This document shows, in pieces, positions 1 through 9,228 of a stretch of DNA of 64,000 bases. The notes beneath the pieces were generated by a model. The model searched no databases, was not told the DNA's origin, and saw only the letters and a program-made list of their open reading frames with translations. The stretch comes from Zavarzinella sp. Lineage in GTDB: Bacteria > Planctomycetota > Planctomycetia > Gemmatales > Gemmataceae. The translations under genes and the position numbers were made by a program. The stretch's first letter is position 1. The number at the start of each line of letters is the position of its first letter. The DNA lies in the NCBI GenBank assembly GCA_041399155.1, contig JAWKTI010000001.1:1240001-1304000 (forward strand), written 5' to 3'.

Positions 1-417
1 TTTTTCGTTGATTCTCGCATGCCATTTTCTGGTGTGACGGACGGCCTGTCGAACTGCTTGGCAGCATCAGAAGGGGTCGTTCGCGCGAATGGTGTTGGTG
101 CATGGGGCGAATTAGGTGGTGTCTGGGGTGGAGCACCTCACGGCGCTTTTGGCTTTTCGTCATTCCAGGTTCCGAACACAGCCGTGCCAGACCGCGTATA
201 TTCATGCAAATCGACTACCACTCCAAGATTGCCATGTGAAAATGGTTTTGCTGGAGGATTAGCTGGTCGCTGGAATTTTGCTCGCAGCCGGCACACGGGT
301 GGCGTTAACGTGCTGATGGGTGATGGTTCTGTTCGTTTCATCTCGAACGGGATCACCCAGATCACCTGGCAAAAGCTGGGCACCATTGCCGATGGTATCC
401 CAGACGGCGAATACTAA
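1..417 (+). CDS. DUF1559 domain protein, C-terminal part (cut by window edge)
   Basis: The frame is open to base 1, so only the C-terminal 138 residues are present; the first ATG at 19 is internal. The sequence starts in the conserved DUF1559 stretch around PFSGVTDGLSN and ends with the hallmark HTGGVNVLMGDGSVRF block (residues about 104-119 of the visible part). The family is a planctomycete-expanded group of secreted or pilin-like proteins that normally begin with a type IV prepilin methylation signal, which lies off the window here. A complete relative is present at 51720-52607. The exact role is unknown; a pseudopilin-like or surface structural protein is the usual inference. Confidence 0.9.
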   Translation, partial: FFVDSRMPFSGVTDGLSNCLAASEGVVRANGVGAWGELGGVWGGAPHGAFGFSSFQVPNTAVPDRVYSCKSTTTPRLPCENGFAGGLAGRWNFARSRHTGGVNVLMGDGSVRFISNGITQITWQKLGTIADGIPDGEY

Positions 418-559
418 TTGCTTGTTTCTCTGTTCGTGCCCCATTTTTCAGTAATTACCCAGATAGTTACCCCAGCCCATTGGAACAATTCCGCACCCAG
501 GCATAGAATGACACTGGCGGTGCAGGTTTCCCAACTCCAGGTAATGTGACTGATCCTGA

Positions 560-2878
560 ATGCTGTTTGCCATCACGGGATTGCCGATTTTGTTAACTGG
601 AGCAGCGTTGGTTGGCGTTCCAGTTCTGCTCCATTTAATCATGAAGCAGGAACCAAAACGCCTCCTGTTTCCTGCATTCCGATTCCTGAAGCAAAAACAG
701 CGAATCAATCAGCGAAAAATCCGATTGCGACATTTGCTTTTGCTGTTACTGCGTATCGGTTTGATCGCATTAATCTGTCTTTCTTTGTTTCAACCTAAAA
801 TTGTCAGCAAGGGGTTTAATCTACGCGGCAGTCAACCTGCAGCAATCGTTATCGTCATCGACACCAGTGCCAGCATGGGATACGTGCTTTCCGAACGAAC
901 TGGCCTGACGGAACAGCGACAGAACCAATTAAAAATGCTCGAAGAACCGGCAGACGGACCCTGGACCTGTCTGGACGAAGCGCGTGGACGAGCACTTGAA
1001 TTGCTGGATGATGTCCCTGCAGGCAGCAAAGTTGCTGTGATTGACAGTGCGGATCGAGTGGAGCCCACCTGGAGCAACACGGTCGAGGATGCCCGAGATC
1101 GGATTCGTGCGATCAAACGCACCACAGCAAATAGCCGGACCATCAGCCAATCATTGGAATCAGCCTATCTCTTTTACAGTAAAACATCACTGAAAGCAGA
1201 TTCGCAAACAGAAAACCTTCCCCGCTTACTAGCAGTCTTTTCCGACACAACCAGATCTGCATGGGATAACGAACAAAAGCAAACCCTGCTCGATTTGAAG
1301 GCCAAGGCTAAACAACCGGACATTTTTCACCTCTGGATCGATGTGGGGGTTGAAAAACCAGTCAATTGTCAGATCAGTAGTTTTCATATGCAGCCGCAGC
1401 TTCTGTCTACAAACCAACCAGCAGTTATCGATGTGGTGCTTCAGTCGACAGGACAACCAGTTAATAATATTGTGAAGTTTGTTGTCGATGGTAACGAACT
1501 GCAGCGGTTGCCCATAACTCTGGATGCGGGTGGTTCCACGACATTATCCTTCGTGGCACGCGACCTTCCACCTGGACTGCACGAAGCGGGTGTTTCTTTG
1601 GTGACATCAGATGCCCTCAACAGCGATAACGAAAGGTTTATTTCCTTTCGTGTGCGGGAGGCCCGAAAGATTCTGGTGCTGATTGATGATCCCGTCCACC
1701 AGTTATTGACAGGCTCCCTTGCCGTGGGCGACGTTCGCCGTGCACAAGCCTTTGCCTGGATTACCGCACTGGAATCGCTGGGCTGGTACCAGGCTGAGGT
1801 GGCTACCACGGCTGAATTTGCCACTGGCAACGTAAATCTGGCAAGTTACGAACTTGTGACATTAATGGCGTTGGATGCCCCCACCGACGAGCTTTGGAGA
1901 AACTTAAACGGCTATCTGAATAATGGTGGGCAAGTGATTCTGGTACCAGGTAACAGCACCATGAATCCGATCAACTACCGCACCGATGCAGCAATGGAAG
2001 TTCTGGCAGCGCGATACGATTTCTGGGAACAGATTGCTGTGGATCAACCAGCAATCTCCTGGGCCTGGGCAGCGATGAGCCCCCAACGTCCGATGCTGAC
2101 ACTATTTCGAAAAGTGAAAGAAACTTCAGATTTTTTTGATAACTTACCACCCGCAACACGGGGTTATTGGAAGTTGAATGCACCTAATCCTGATCGAGTA
2201 ATTGTTACTTACAATGATGCGGCGATGCCTGACTTGAGATCACCCGCCATTCTTGAAAGAACAATCGGCCCACGCGGGACACTCATTCAGTTTACTACCC
2301 CGATGGGTATTGGCAGTGATGCACCCCACAACTACGCCACCAGTTGGTTTTATCTGGTGCTGGTGAACGAAACGGTAAGTTCGATGTTGGGAGATCAGCA
2401 GGACCGCAGTTTTAACTTTTACGGTGGCCAGAATGTCCTTCTGCCCTGGCCAACTGATGGCACAGATCAGGCATATTACCTTTCAGGCCCAGGTGTTGAT
2501 ACGACTGCGGCAGTCTTTCGCAAATCTTCCAGCGATCCCTATTTTCGATTGTCTCCAGATCGTACGGGTTATCAGGGCCACTTTCGAGTCGAATCGGAAG
2601 ATCGCAAATTTCGCGAGGGATTCAGCATTAATATTCCTCCCAACGAAACGAATCTGGAGAGACTGGAGTCTGGATTAATTACCGAAATCATGGGTGAGGA
2701 ATCGCTGGTTTCTGCAGATCGGGAATTATCCCTCGACGATTCTCTTCGCGGCAAAGTCAGCCAGCCGATTGAACTGTTCCCGCTGCTGATGATTGCTTTG
2801 TTGCTGTTTCTGGCATTTGAAAACTTTCTTTCGAATCGCTTTTATCGCAAGCGAACGGCAGAAGGTGGGGGGAAATAA
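560..2878 (+). CDS. BatA/VWA domain membrane protein
   Basis: 772 residues. The N-terminal about 80 residues look like the BatA (aerotolerance regulator N-terminal) double-transmembrane module: a hydrophobic segment near 5-27, a basic stretch, and a second membrane helix near 60-79. A von Willebrand A domain follows (about 92-270) with an intact MIDAS start DTSAS and a later SDTT aspartate. The middle of the protein contains a flavodoxin/glutamine-amidotransferase-like stretch, and a transmembrane helix lies near the C-terminus (about 737-757). The ATG is preceded directly by an in-frame TGA, which fixes the earliest start. It overlaps the next gene by one base (TAATG), so the two are probably translationally coupled. 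Such proteins usually sit with MoxR ATPase and DUF58 genes, which are not visible here. The substrate is unknown. Confidence 0.85.
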   Translation: MLFAITGLPILLTGAALVGVPVLLHLIMKQEPKRLLFPAFRFLKQKQRINQRKIRLRHLLLLLLRIGLIALICLSLFQPKIVSKGFNLRGSQPAAIVIVIDTSASMGYVLSERTGLTEQRQNQLKMLEEPADGPWTCLDEARGRALELLDDVPAGSKVAVIDSADRVEPTWSNTVEDARDRIRAIKRTTANSRTISQSLESAYLFYSKTSLKADSQTENLPRLLAVFSDTTRSAWDNEQKQTLLDLKAKAKQPDIFHLWIDVGVEKPVNCQISSFHMQPQLLSTNQPAVIDVVLQSTGQPVNNIVKFVVDGNELQRLPITLDAGGSTTLSFVARDLPPGLHEAGVSLVTSDALNSDNERFISFRVREARKILVLIDDPVHQLLTGSLAVGDVRRAQAFAWITALESLGWYQAEVATTAEFATGNVNLASYELVTLMALDAPTDELWRNLNGYLNNGGQVILVPGNSTMNPINYRTDAAMEVLAARYDFWEQIAVDQPAISWAWAAMSPQRPMLTLFRKVKETSDFFDNLPPATRGYWKLNAPNPDRVIVTYNDAAMPDLRSPAILERTIGPRGTLIQFTTPMGIGSDAPHNYATSWFYLVLVNETVSSMLGDQQDRSFNFYGGQNVLLPWPTDGTDQAYYLSGPGVDTTAAVFRKSSSDPYFRLSPDRTGYQGHFRVESEDRKFREGFSINIPPNETNLERLESGLITEIMGEESLVSADRELSLDDSLRGKVSQPIELFPLLMIALLLFLAFENFLSNRFYRKRTAEGGGK

Positions 2879-5253
2879 TGGAGCCAACCACCGTCTGGAA
2901 GATTGCAACTAATCCCGCGTGGCGACCTTTTACTGAAGCGGATCAGTATGGCTACATTGGCTTGGGTGTTGTTGCTGCCATTCTGGTCGGCCTCACCATC
3001 TGGACTTACCGAGGTTCCGGACAATCGACGCCTCGACGAATCACAATGCTGGTCACCCTAAGGTTAATGGCACTTGTGGTGGCAATTCTTGTTGCGTTAA
3101 GGCCTGCCGCCTCAATCACTGAAATTCCCAAATTGCCCTCCACCTTGATTGTTGTGCTCGATTCTTCAGAAAGTATGACCATCAAGGACGAACCCAACTC
3201 GACTCGATGGGAAACCGTTCAACAAGCCCTCAGTAAATCGGAAGAACTATTCAATCAATTGAAAAATGATCAGCAGGTAACCGTCTACGTTTACCATTTC
3301 AACAAGGATTTCAGCCCCAACACCGGCACGTATGATGCCCAGGTGGTACCGAATGGCAAAGCAACTGATTTTGCGACAATGCTGGATCAGCTATACATCA
3401 AGCACCAATCAGAACCACTGTTGCGTGGGATGATTGTGCTGAGCGATGGTGCAGATAATGGTACAAAGCCTGCATTACAGGAAGCATTACGATGGCGCGG
3501 AATTGGCTGCCCAATATACACCTTCGCTGTGGGACAATCCAGCACGACATCGAAAGAAAAAGATGTTGCCCTGACTTCAATTAGTCCGGATCCTTCACCA
3601 GTCCCCATTAAATCTGAGTTGAAGATTAAAGGTAAAATTAATGCCCAGGGGTTTGAGGGCTCCAAGATCAAAGTCCGCATGCTGATTGATGGAGAAATCA
3701 AAGCAACTGAAGAATTTCCTCTGCCGAATGCGGTCGATAATGAAATCGAGTTCACAACCAAGGCACCAGAAAAGCCTGGGGAAGTGAAAGTCAGCCTTGA
3801 ACTGGTGGATCCGCCACTTAACCAGGTTACAGACCAGAATGATCGAATCGATACGTTTTTGACCGTTACCAAAGAAGGCGTTCGGGTTTTGGTGATTGCC
3901 AAAAGCGGGTGGGAATTAAAGCATATTCGACGAGCGCTAGCTTCTGACACTCGGATCGATTACGTGGAAGCGATTCGTTCAACGACAGCCCAAGGCACAA
4001 TACAGGAAAATACTGCCTTTGATATTCAATCCCAGAATTATGATGTGGTGATTATCGGTGATGTGGCACCGGAAATGCTTACAGCCGTCCGTCCCACCAT
4101 TCTGAACGAATTGAAGGAAATGGTGCTGGAAAAAGGGCTTGGATTCATGATGACCGGTGGGGCATACAGTTTCGCCGGAACCGCAGGCATTCCCGGTGCA
4201 AATGGCTGGAAATCCACCCCCATTGCTGAAATCCTGCCTGTGATTCTGCCGGCATTCGCACCCGCACTGATTTCTGAAACCACCGCTGTTTATCCTACGG
4301 AAGATGGCTGGATGGAATATATCACTCGTCTGGAACTGGATGGGCAAAAAAACCGCACTTCGTGGGAACTTCTTAATACGGAATACCTGAAACTGCGGGG
4401 GTATTCTGATTTGGGTCAGGTCAAAGCAGGTGGCAAGGTGCTGATCCGCGCCAATAACGCAACGAATGGTGCCCCACTGCTGGTCAGCCAGGAAATTGGT
4501 AACAATGGGCGGGTACTCGCCTTTGGTGCATCAGATACGTATTACTGGACTCAACCTGGCCCAGATCCGCAACAACGCAAACGTCCCGCGGAACTACACG
4601 AACGATTCTGGAAGCAGACTGTCCTCTGGCTGGCCCACCAGGACGAATTGGAAGGGAACCTGCTGGTGCGACCAGAATACCGACGAATTGTTCAAGGTGG
4701 GCAGCAAATTATTCGCATCAGTTTGAAAGACAAACAGGGGGATGAGATCAAAAACCCTGATTTTCGTTTCCAAATATTAAAGCCTGGTGAGAATGCCAAT
4801 CGTGATGCAGCTCAGAAACCAGATCCCGACCCACGAGGTGGGGGAAAAGTGCAGTTAAAAGTACAAGATGTTGGTGAATTCACGGTGGTGGCGTGGGGCG
4901 AAGGTCTGGATCCCAAAGGTGAAAAAATTGCGGATGATGGCTCTGCCCGCTATGTGGTTTATCCGGATATTTCAGACGAGTTGATTCGACCTGCTGCCAA
5001 TCCTGATTTTCTGCTAAAACTGGAAAATTCTGCCAATGGGTCAGCTCTGGATGCAGTGCGGCGTGCCGATCGATTGAGCAATTTTCTCGAAACTTTGATT
5101 GCGAATCCTCCCACGGTCGCAACACCGAAGCCCAAATCGTATCCCGACTGGCGGCGCGATCAACAAAAATGGTTCCTACCGTTAGTGCTGGTAATTTTCA
5201 CAGCAATTCTGGTAGGTGAATGGGCCTTGCGCAGACTGTGGGGCATGGTCTAA
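2878..5253 (+). CDS. VWA domain membrane protein with GATase-like domain
   Basis: 791 residues. Two N-terminal membrane helices (about 25-43 and 55-77) precede a von Willebrand A domain (about 88-260) with MIDAS residues DSSES and a later VLSDGADN aspartate. A beta-sandwich-like region follows, then a class I glutamine amidotransferase-like (non-catalytic looking) region that includes YDVVIIGDVAPE. A C-terminal transmembrane helix (about 765-785) is followed by a short basic tail. The start codon overlaps the stop of the preceding BatA/VWA gene. The pair is probably a membrane complex with VWA domains on the same side of the membrane. The role is not known; metal-dependent protein binding is expected from the MIDAS. 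Confidence 0.85.
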   Translation: MEPTTVWKIATNPAWRPFTEADQYGYIGLGVVAAILVGLTIWTYRGSGQSTPRRITMLVTLRLMALVVAILVALRPAASITEIPKLPSTLIVVLDSSESMTIKDEPNSTRWETVQQALSKSEELFNQLKNDQQVTVYVYHFNKDFSPNTGTYDAQVVPNGKATDFATMLDQLYIKHQSEPLLRGMIVLSDGADNGTKPALQEALRWRGIGCPIYTFAVGQSSTTSKEKDVALTSISPDPSPVPIKSELKIKGKINAQGFEGSKIKVRMLIDGEIKATEEFPLPNAVDNEIEFTTKAPEKPGEVKVSLELVDPPLNQVTDQNDRIDTFLTVTKEGVRVLVIAKSGWELKHIRRALASDTRIDYVEAIRSTTAQGTIQENTAFDIQSQNYDVVIIGDVAPEMLTAVRPTILNELKEMVLEKGLGFMMTGGAYSFAGTAGIPGANGWKSTPIAEILPVILPAFAPALISETTAVYPTEDGWMEYITRLELDGQKNRTSWELLNTEYLKLRGYSDLGQVKAGGKVLIRANNATNGAPLLVSQEIGNNGRVLAFGASDTYYWTQPGPDPQQRKRPAELHERFWKQTVLWLAHQDELEGNLLVRPEYRRIVQGGQQIIRISLKDKQGDEIKNPDFRFQILKPGENANRDAAQKPDPDPRGGGKVQLKVQDVGEFTVVAWGEGLDPKGEKIADDGSARYVVYPDISDELIRPAANPDFLLKLENSANGSALDAVRRADRLSNFLETLIANPPTVATPKPKSYPDWRRDQQKWFLPLVLVIFTAILVGEWALRRLWGMV

Positions 5254-5259
5254 GTTTTT

Positions 5260-5263
5260 GGAG
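5260..5263 (+). promoter_or_regulatory. Ribosome binding site for rpe
   Basis: GGAG lies eight bases before the TTG at 5272. The nearby ATG at 5264 runs into a stop after three codons, so this site supports a TTG start. Confidence 0.55.
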
Positions 5264-5271
5264 ATGTTCTG

Positions 5272-5937
5272 TTGAAACCAATTCTTGTCGAACAACTTGC
5301 TCCTTCAATACTTGCGGCAGATTTTGCCTACCTTGGTGATCATGTGCAGGCGGTAGACCAGGCAGGCTGTGGCCGTATCCATGTGGATGTGATGGATGGC
5401 CATTTTGTGCCGAACCTCAGCATGGGGCCGTTGGTGGTGGATGCTCTTCGTCCGGTCACTCAAAAACCTCTGGAAGTTCATTTGATGGTTACAGAACCGG
5501 AGAAATTTCTGGAGTTGTTTGCTAAAGCTGGTTCAGATACTATTATTTTTCACCAGGAAGTGGTGCAGGACCCACGATCATTGATTGAAAAAATCCGCGA
5601 ACGTGGCTTGAAAGTGGGCATGGCCATCAATCCGGGAACCGATGTTTCCGTACTGGAACCATTTTTAGCACACCTCGATCTGGCACTATGCATGACTGTC
5701 TGGCCTGGTTTTGGTGGGCAGGCATTCATTCCGGAAAGTATCCCACGGTTAGAAAAATTGTCGAAATTAATTGCGGATTCTAATCCAACATGTGAACTGG
5801 AAGTGGATGGCGGGATCGATACCCGTTCCATTCGGCAATGTTTCGACGCGGGTGCGACAGTTTTTGTGGCAGGTACTGCCATTTTTCACAAAAGCATCAC
5901 TCCAGCCGAAAAAATCAAACTGCTGCTTGAATGTTAA
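5272..5937 (+). CDS. rpe: Ribulose-phosphate 3-epimerase
   Basis: 221 residues, the normal family length. It interconverts D-ribulose 5-phosphate and D-xylulose 5-phosphate in the pentose phosphate pathway (cytosol). Visible motifs are LAPSILAADF at the N-terminus, HVDVMDGHFVPN (metal-binding His and catalytic Asp), HLMV, MTVWPGFGGQ for the expected MSVNPGFGGQ loop, and the C-terminal EVDGGID and FVAGTAIF phosphate-binding strands. The start is TTG with GGAG upstream. It lies 18 bases after the VWA gene, so it may be co-transcribed with it, and it converges with queE. The MTVWPG variant of the usual MSVNPG is a mild deviation. Confidence 0.97.
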   Translation: MKPILVEQLAPSILAADFAYLGDHVQAVDQAGCGRIHVDVMDGHFVPNLSMGPLVVDALRPVTQKPLEVHLMVTEPEKFLELFAKAGSDTIIFHQEVVQDPRSLIEKIRERGLKVGMAINPGTDVSVLEPFLAHLDLALCMTVWPGFGGQAFIPESIPRLEKLSKLIADSNPTCELEVDGGIDTRSIRQCFDAGATVFVAGTAIFHKSITPAEKIKLLLEC

Positions 5938-5951
5938 CGAAGTTTGAGCGT

Positions 5952-6644
5952 TCACACCCCACGTGCCTGGGGGTCCCAGATAAACTTATGCATCTGTAAC
6001 TGCATCCGAATTGGCAAGCCGCTGTCTAACACCCACGTGGCGAGATCTGCAAGGGTAACTTTGCCAAATACTGCACTTACCAGGACTTGAAAGCGGGTAT
6101 GCAGATTATTTTCTGTTATTTGTTTGATTGTCCAGGTGAAGTCTTCCACACTGGCAATAACAAACTTAATTTCGTCGGTCTTTTTCAGTAAGTCCAGATT
6201 CGGCCAGTAGTTACGTTCGGCTTCCCCACTATCTGGGCATTTCAAATCCATGATCACATGAACCCCAGGTGGAACATGTTCCAGAGATTCTGCACCACCT
6301 GTTTCCAGTAATACTTTGTAATCCAGTCTGCACAATTCTGACATTAATTCAATAGTTCCGTGCTGCAGAAGTGGTTCCCCACCGGTCAGTTCCACCAATC
6401 GGGTCTGAAAACTGGCCACTTTCGTAATAATATCTGCGATGGGAATCCACTCACCCTGGGTAAAGGCGTGGGGGGTATCGCACCACGTACAGCGTTGACC
6501 ACAGACACTGGTACGCACAAACACGCACGGCCAACCAGCGTAATGAGATTCTCCCTGGATGCTGCGGTAAATTTCGTGGATCAGCAACTGATCGGGCTTT
6601 GAATCCTGGAGAAGTCGCAGGCGGTTTTCGGGATAAGTTTGCAT
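5952..6644 (-). CDS. queE: 7-carboxy-7-deazaguanine synthase (QueE)
   Basis: Radical SAM enzyme that converts 6-carboxy-tetrahydropterin to 7-carboxy-7-deazaguanine, an early step of queuosine/7-deazaguanine synthesis. The iron-sulfur cysteines are visible as CGQRCTWC (C48, C52, C55), followed by DTPHAF, and LTGGEPLL is the SAM-binding GGE motif. The N-terminal IHEIYRSIQGES is also characteristic. The reading frame extends to a TTG at 6650; the ATG at 6644 is preferred. It lies 20 bases downstream of leuD on the same strand and may share its transcript. No other queuosine gene is visible in the window. Confidence 0.95.
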   Translation of the reverse strand: MQTYPENRLRLLQDSKPDQLLIHEIYRSIQGESHYAGWPCVFVRTSVCGQRCTWCDTPHAFTQGEWIPIADIITKVASFQTRLVELTGGEPLLQHGTIELMSELCRLDYKVLLETGGAESLEHVPPGVHVIMDLKCPDSGEAERNYWPNLDLLKKTDEIKFVIASVEDFTWTIKQITENNLHTRFQVLVSAVFGKVTLADLATWVLDSGLPIRMQLQMHKFIWDPQARGV

Positions 6645-6664
6645 TTGCAAAGGACTTCGGTCGA

Positions 6665-7225
6665 TTACTTTAACATCCCGACGCGGCGTGCGTATTCAAA
6701 AATTCCACCCGCTTCAATAATCGGCACCACATCGCCAAGCGGCTGCAAAGACCAGGTATCTTTGGTGGTCAGATTTGTCACCAGATTTTGTTCCAGATCG
6801 ACCTGAAGCTGGTCGCCTGTGCAAATCTGATCAATCAATCGAGTGGTTGATTCACAAGGAACCAGATACCCACCGTTAACACTGTTGCGGTATAAAATCC
6901 GTGCGTAAAACTCAGCAATCACCAGCGAAATCCCCGCTGCGGCTAACGCAATCGGTGCGTGTTCGCGAGAAGACCCGCAGCCAAAGTTTTTTCCAGCGAC
7001 AATAATCTGAAAATCAGAAATGTACTCATCTGCTGTATGGAAAGGTGTATGTCCTTTTGGCAGTCCCATTTGTGCAGATGGCACACCGGAAAGGGCGAAT
7101 TTGCCGAACATGCGGTATTCTTCAGGAATCGCCGGATTGTATGTAAGGAATTCTGCCGGGATGATCTGGTCCGTATCAACGTTATCACCCAACACCAGAC
7201 ATCGACCTTCAAATATCGTCTGCAT
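6665..7225 (-). CDS. leuD: 3-isopropylmalate dehydratase small subunit
   Basis: 186 residues. This is the swivel domain of isopropylmalate isomerase in leucine biosynthesis, working with LeuC. Visible motifs are the N-terminal GDNVDTDQIIPAEFL, the central GKNFGCGSSREHAP loop and SVNGGYLVPCE. The fit to the bacterial/archaeal short LeuD type is good. The related homoaconitase or methylsuccinate-type small subunits share these motifs, so the substrate is an inference. leuC is not adjacent in this window, which is unusual, as leuC and leuD commonly pair. Confidence 0.93.
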   Translation of the reverse strand: MQTIFEGRCLVLGDNVDTDQIIPAEFLTYNPAIPEEYRMFGKFALSGVPSAQMGLPKGHTPFHTADEYISDFQIIVAGKNFGCGSSREHAPIALAAAGISLVIAEFYARILYRNSVNGGYLVPCESTTRLIDQICTGDQLQVDLEQNLVTNLTTKDTWSLQPLGDVVPIIEAGGIFEYARRVGMLK

Positions 7226-7256
7226 TGTCTAACCAGGAAATCTTCAAAATACTATT

Positions 7257-7718
7257 CTATGACGCAGAGGATGATTGAGCAGGTTCAGGCAGGATTAATG
7301 GTTGTCTTCCAGAACGATGCCGTAAACGGTTAATCGTGCTGACAACGCCCCGTCTGCGGAGAATCCAAAGTTGCATGCGGCGTTTCCCGCGAAAACTCAT
7401 TAATGTAATCCCTATTAAAATAGTAAGGATTCCCTGGCCCGGTACACCAGGCAACGAAAGTAGGATTCCCAACAAGATCAAAATGGTACCAGCAATATTT
7501 TTGATGATCGCCAACAGAATGAATCGCCATGAGTATGTTTGGGTTTTATCCGTGTCTTTGGAAACAAAGTAATCCGCAGGAATCCGCACCAATAGCCAGC
7601 CCACCAGAAACAGGCTGATCATGGCGAAAAGAAAGCTTCCAATTCCAATGGATAACAGAACTTCTGTCCGGAACAGCACCGGTGGGAGCTGTCGTTGAAT
7701 CCAATCGATAATACTCAT
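7257..7718 (-). CDS. Small membrane protein, PGPGW-like
   Basis: 153 residues from ATG 7718, which has AGGA four bases upstream; a TTG at 7739 would add seven residues. Hydrophobic segments lie near 17-45 and 65-105. The second contains LPGVPGQGILTILIGI, resembling the PGPGW transmembrane family (putative transmembrane protein found widely in bacteria). It is followed by a basic cytoplasmic tail (RGKRRMQLWILRRRGV) typical of that family. The function is unknown. It ends 31 bases upstream of leuD on the same strand. Confidence 0.7.
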   Translation of the reverse strand: MSIIDWIQRQLPPVLFRTEVLLSIGIGSFLFAMISLFLVGWLLVRIPADYFVSKDTDKTQTYSWRFILLAIIKNIAGTILILLGILLSLPGVPGQGILTILIGITLMSFRGKRRMQLWILRRRGVVSTINRLRHRSGRQPLILPEPAQSSSAS

Positions 7719-7778
7719 TAATCCTAAAATTATTCTCAATTGAAAGATTGCAATATTGTAATGTTTTTATATGGTGAT

Positions 7779-9041
7779 TCAGGAATGAAATTCTGGAGTT
7801 ACCCGTAGTGGGTGCCGTTCAAAAAACAGGTCAGCATGTTGCTTGTATAACGTCCGTTCTTCCGGTTTTTCAGCTAATTCCACGGCACGCTCTGCCCATT
7901 TTTCAGCTTCTACGAAATTACCGATTTCTGCATTGGCTGCGGCCAGTGTGTCCAGGTAAGTGGCAGTAAGAAACTCCGTCAATTCGCACGCACGTGTGGC
8001 ACATTCCACCGCACGTCGCCCGTTGCGAAATACCCGATCAGGCACGGTACTCCAGATCCAGCCCAGATAGTTGAAAGTCACAGCACTATTCGGGTCACAC
8101 TTCAAGGCGGCAGTGTGGTCCCGCACTGCTTTGGCATAATCGTGCATGTAATAGTGAAAAGTTGCACGGATATTGAAAAGGTGGGCAGAATTTCCGTGTA
8201 TTTCAATCGCTCGATCAATCGCCTGAAACGCTTCTGCATGTTGCCCGAGGTGCCAATAACATTCCGCAAGATACTCCTGGGTGGAGCCATTTTCCGGTTG
8301 CAGGCGATAGGAAATCTGAAAATCGGCCAAAGCTGATGAGTAATCTTTCATCGATTGATACACCAGCCCACGGCCGTTGTGCAGTTTCACTGATTCGGGG
8401 TCTTTTTCGATTCCGGTGCTGAAATCGTTCAAGGCTTGCTGGTATTGCCCTAATAGCCAGTTGGCAGTCGCGCGCCGCATCCATGGGTAAGTTTCGTCAG
8501 GTCGGATGGCAATTGCCTGAGTGTAATCGTCCACAGCATCAATTACATCATCCTTCTTCATCCGGACATCACCACGCCAGACGCGATATTGGAACTCACC
8601 TTCCGGATTAAGCTGGATAGCTTTGCTGAAATCGAGATCTGCCAATTCACATGCACCGCGTGATTCGTGTACGCGGCCACGCAATGCAAAGAGGTCTCCA
8701 CGTCCCTCATCAAGCGATATCGCACGGTTGCAGTCAGCAATCGCCTCGGAATATTGTTTTTGTCGTAGAAAAAACTGGGCTCGGTCGTAAAGTGCATCCA
8801 CATCATCTGGTTTGAGACGGACTGCCATATCCAGATCGGCAATCGCCCGTGGGACAGACCCGTGTTCTACAAATGCAATCGCACGCAGGCGGTAGCCGGC
8901 TGCCACGTCCGGTTTCAGTTTGATTGCCTCAGTAAAGTCATCAATGGCATCTTTCCAGGACTGGGATTCCATTCTGGCGACACCCCGCTGACAAAATTCT
9001 TCGGCAGTTTGTGGGTTGAATTGATCGAAATTATCGGACAT
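7779..9041 (-). CDS. Tetratricopeptide repeat protein
   Basis: 420 residues made almost entirely of about eleven 34-residue TPR units (from about residue 10 to 400) with the usual A-x-x-D-F-x-x-A-I-x-L-x-P pattern. There is no signal peptide or membrane helix, so it is probably cytoplasmic. TPR arrays mediate protein-protein contact; the partner cannot be told from the sequence. The gene stands alone, with 188 bases upstream to the DUF1501 gene on the same strand. Confidence 0.85.
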   Translation of the reverse strand: MSDNFDQFNPQTAEEFCQRGVARMESQSWKDAIDDFTEAIKLKPDVAAGYRLRAIAFVEHGSVPRAIADLDMAVRLKPDDVDALYDRAQFFLRQKQYSEAIADCNRAISLDEGRGDLFALRGRVHESRGACELADLDFSKAIQLNPEGEFQYRVWRGDVRMKKDDVIDAVDDYTQAIAIRPDETYPWMRRATANWLLGQYQQALNDFSTGIEKDPESVKLHNGRGLVYQSMKDYSSALADFQISYRLQPENGSTQEYLAECYWHLGQHAEAFQAIDRAIEIHGNSAHLFNIRATFHYYMHDYAKAVRDHTAALKCDPNSAVTFNYLGWIWSTVPDRVFRNGRRAVECATRACELTEFLTATYLDTLAAANAEIGNFVEAEKWAERAVELAEKPEERTLYKQHADLFFERHPLRVTPEFHS

Positions 9042-9228
9042 TACTTCACTTACGGATCATGCGGGCGAAAAAGACACTATCAAAATCAATTATATTCCGT
9101 TCGTGTTGAACTGAGGCATGGGTTGGCAAAGAAGTCTTGCAAAGCTGGAAATTGTGATTGATTGATGATTCGTGGCTGGCTTGATGTTCAATAAACAGTG
9201 GGAGAGCAGGGGGATTATGAAAATTTGC

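Noticed and set aside
3387..3950. 187-codon frame opposite the second VWA gene
   Set aside because: Low-complexity Ser/Ile composition typical of antisense frames; no homology seen.
5939..5980. Hairpin-like CCCCA...TGGGG sequence near the rpe/queE junction
   Set aside because: It lies in the queE coding end, has no T run, and the loop is short; not a supported terminator.
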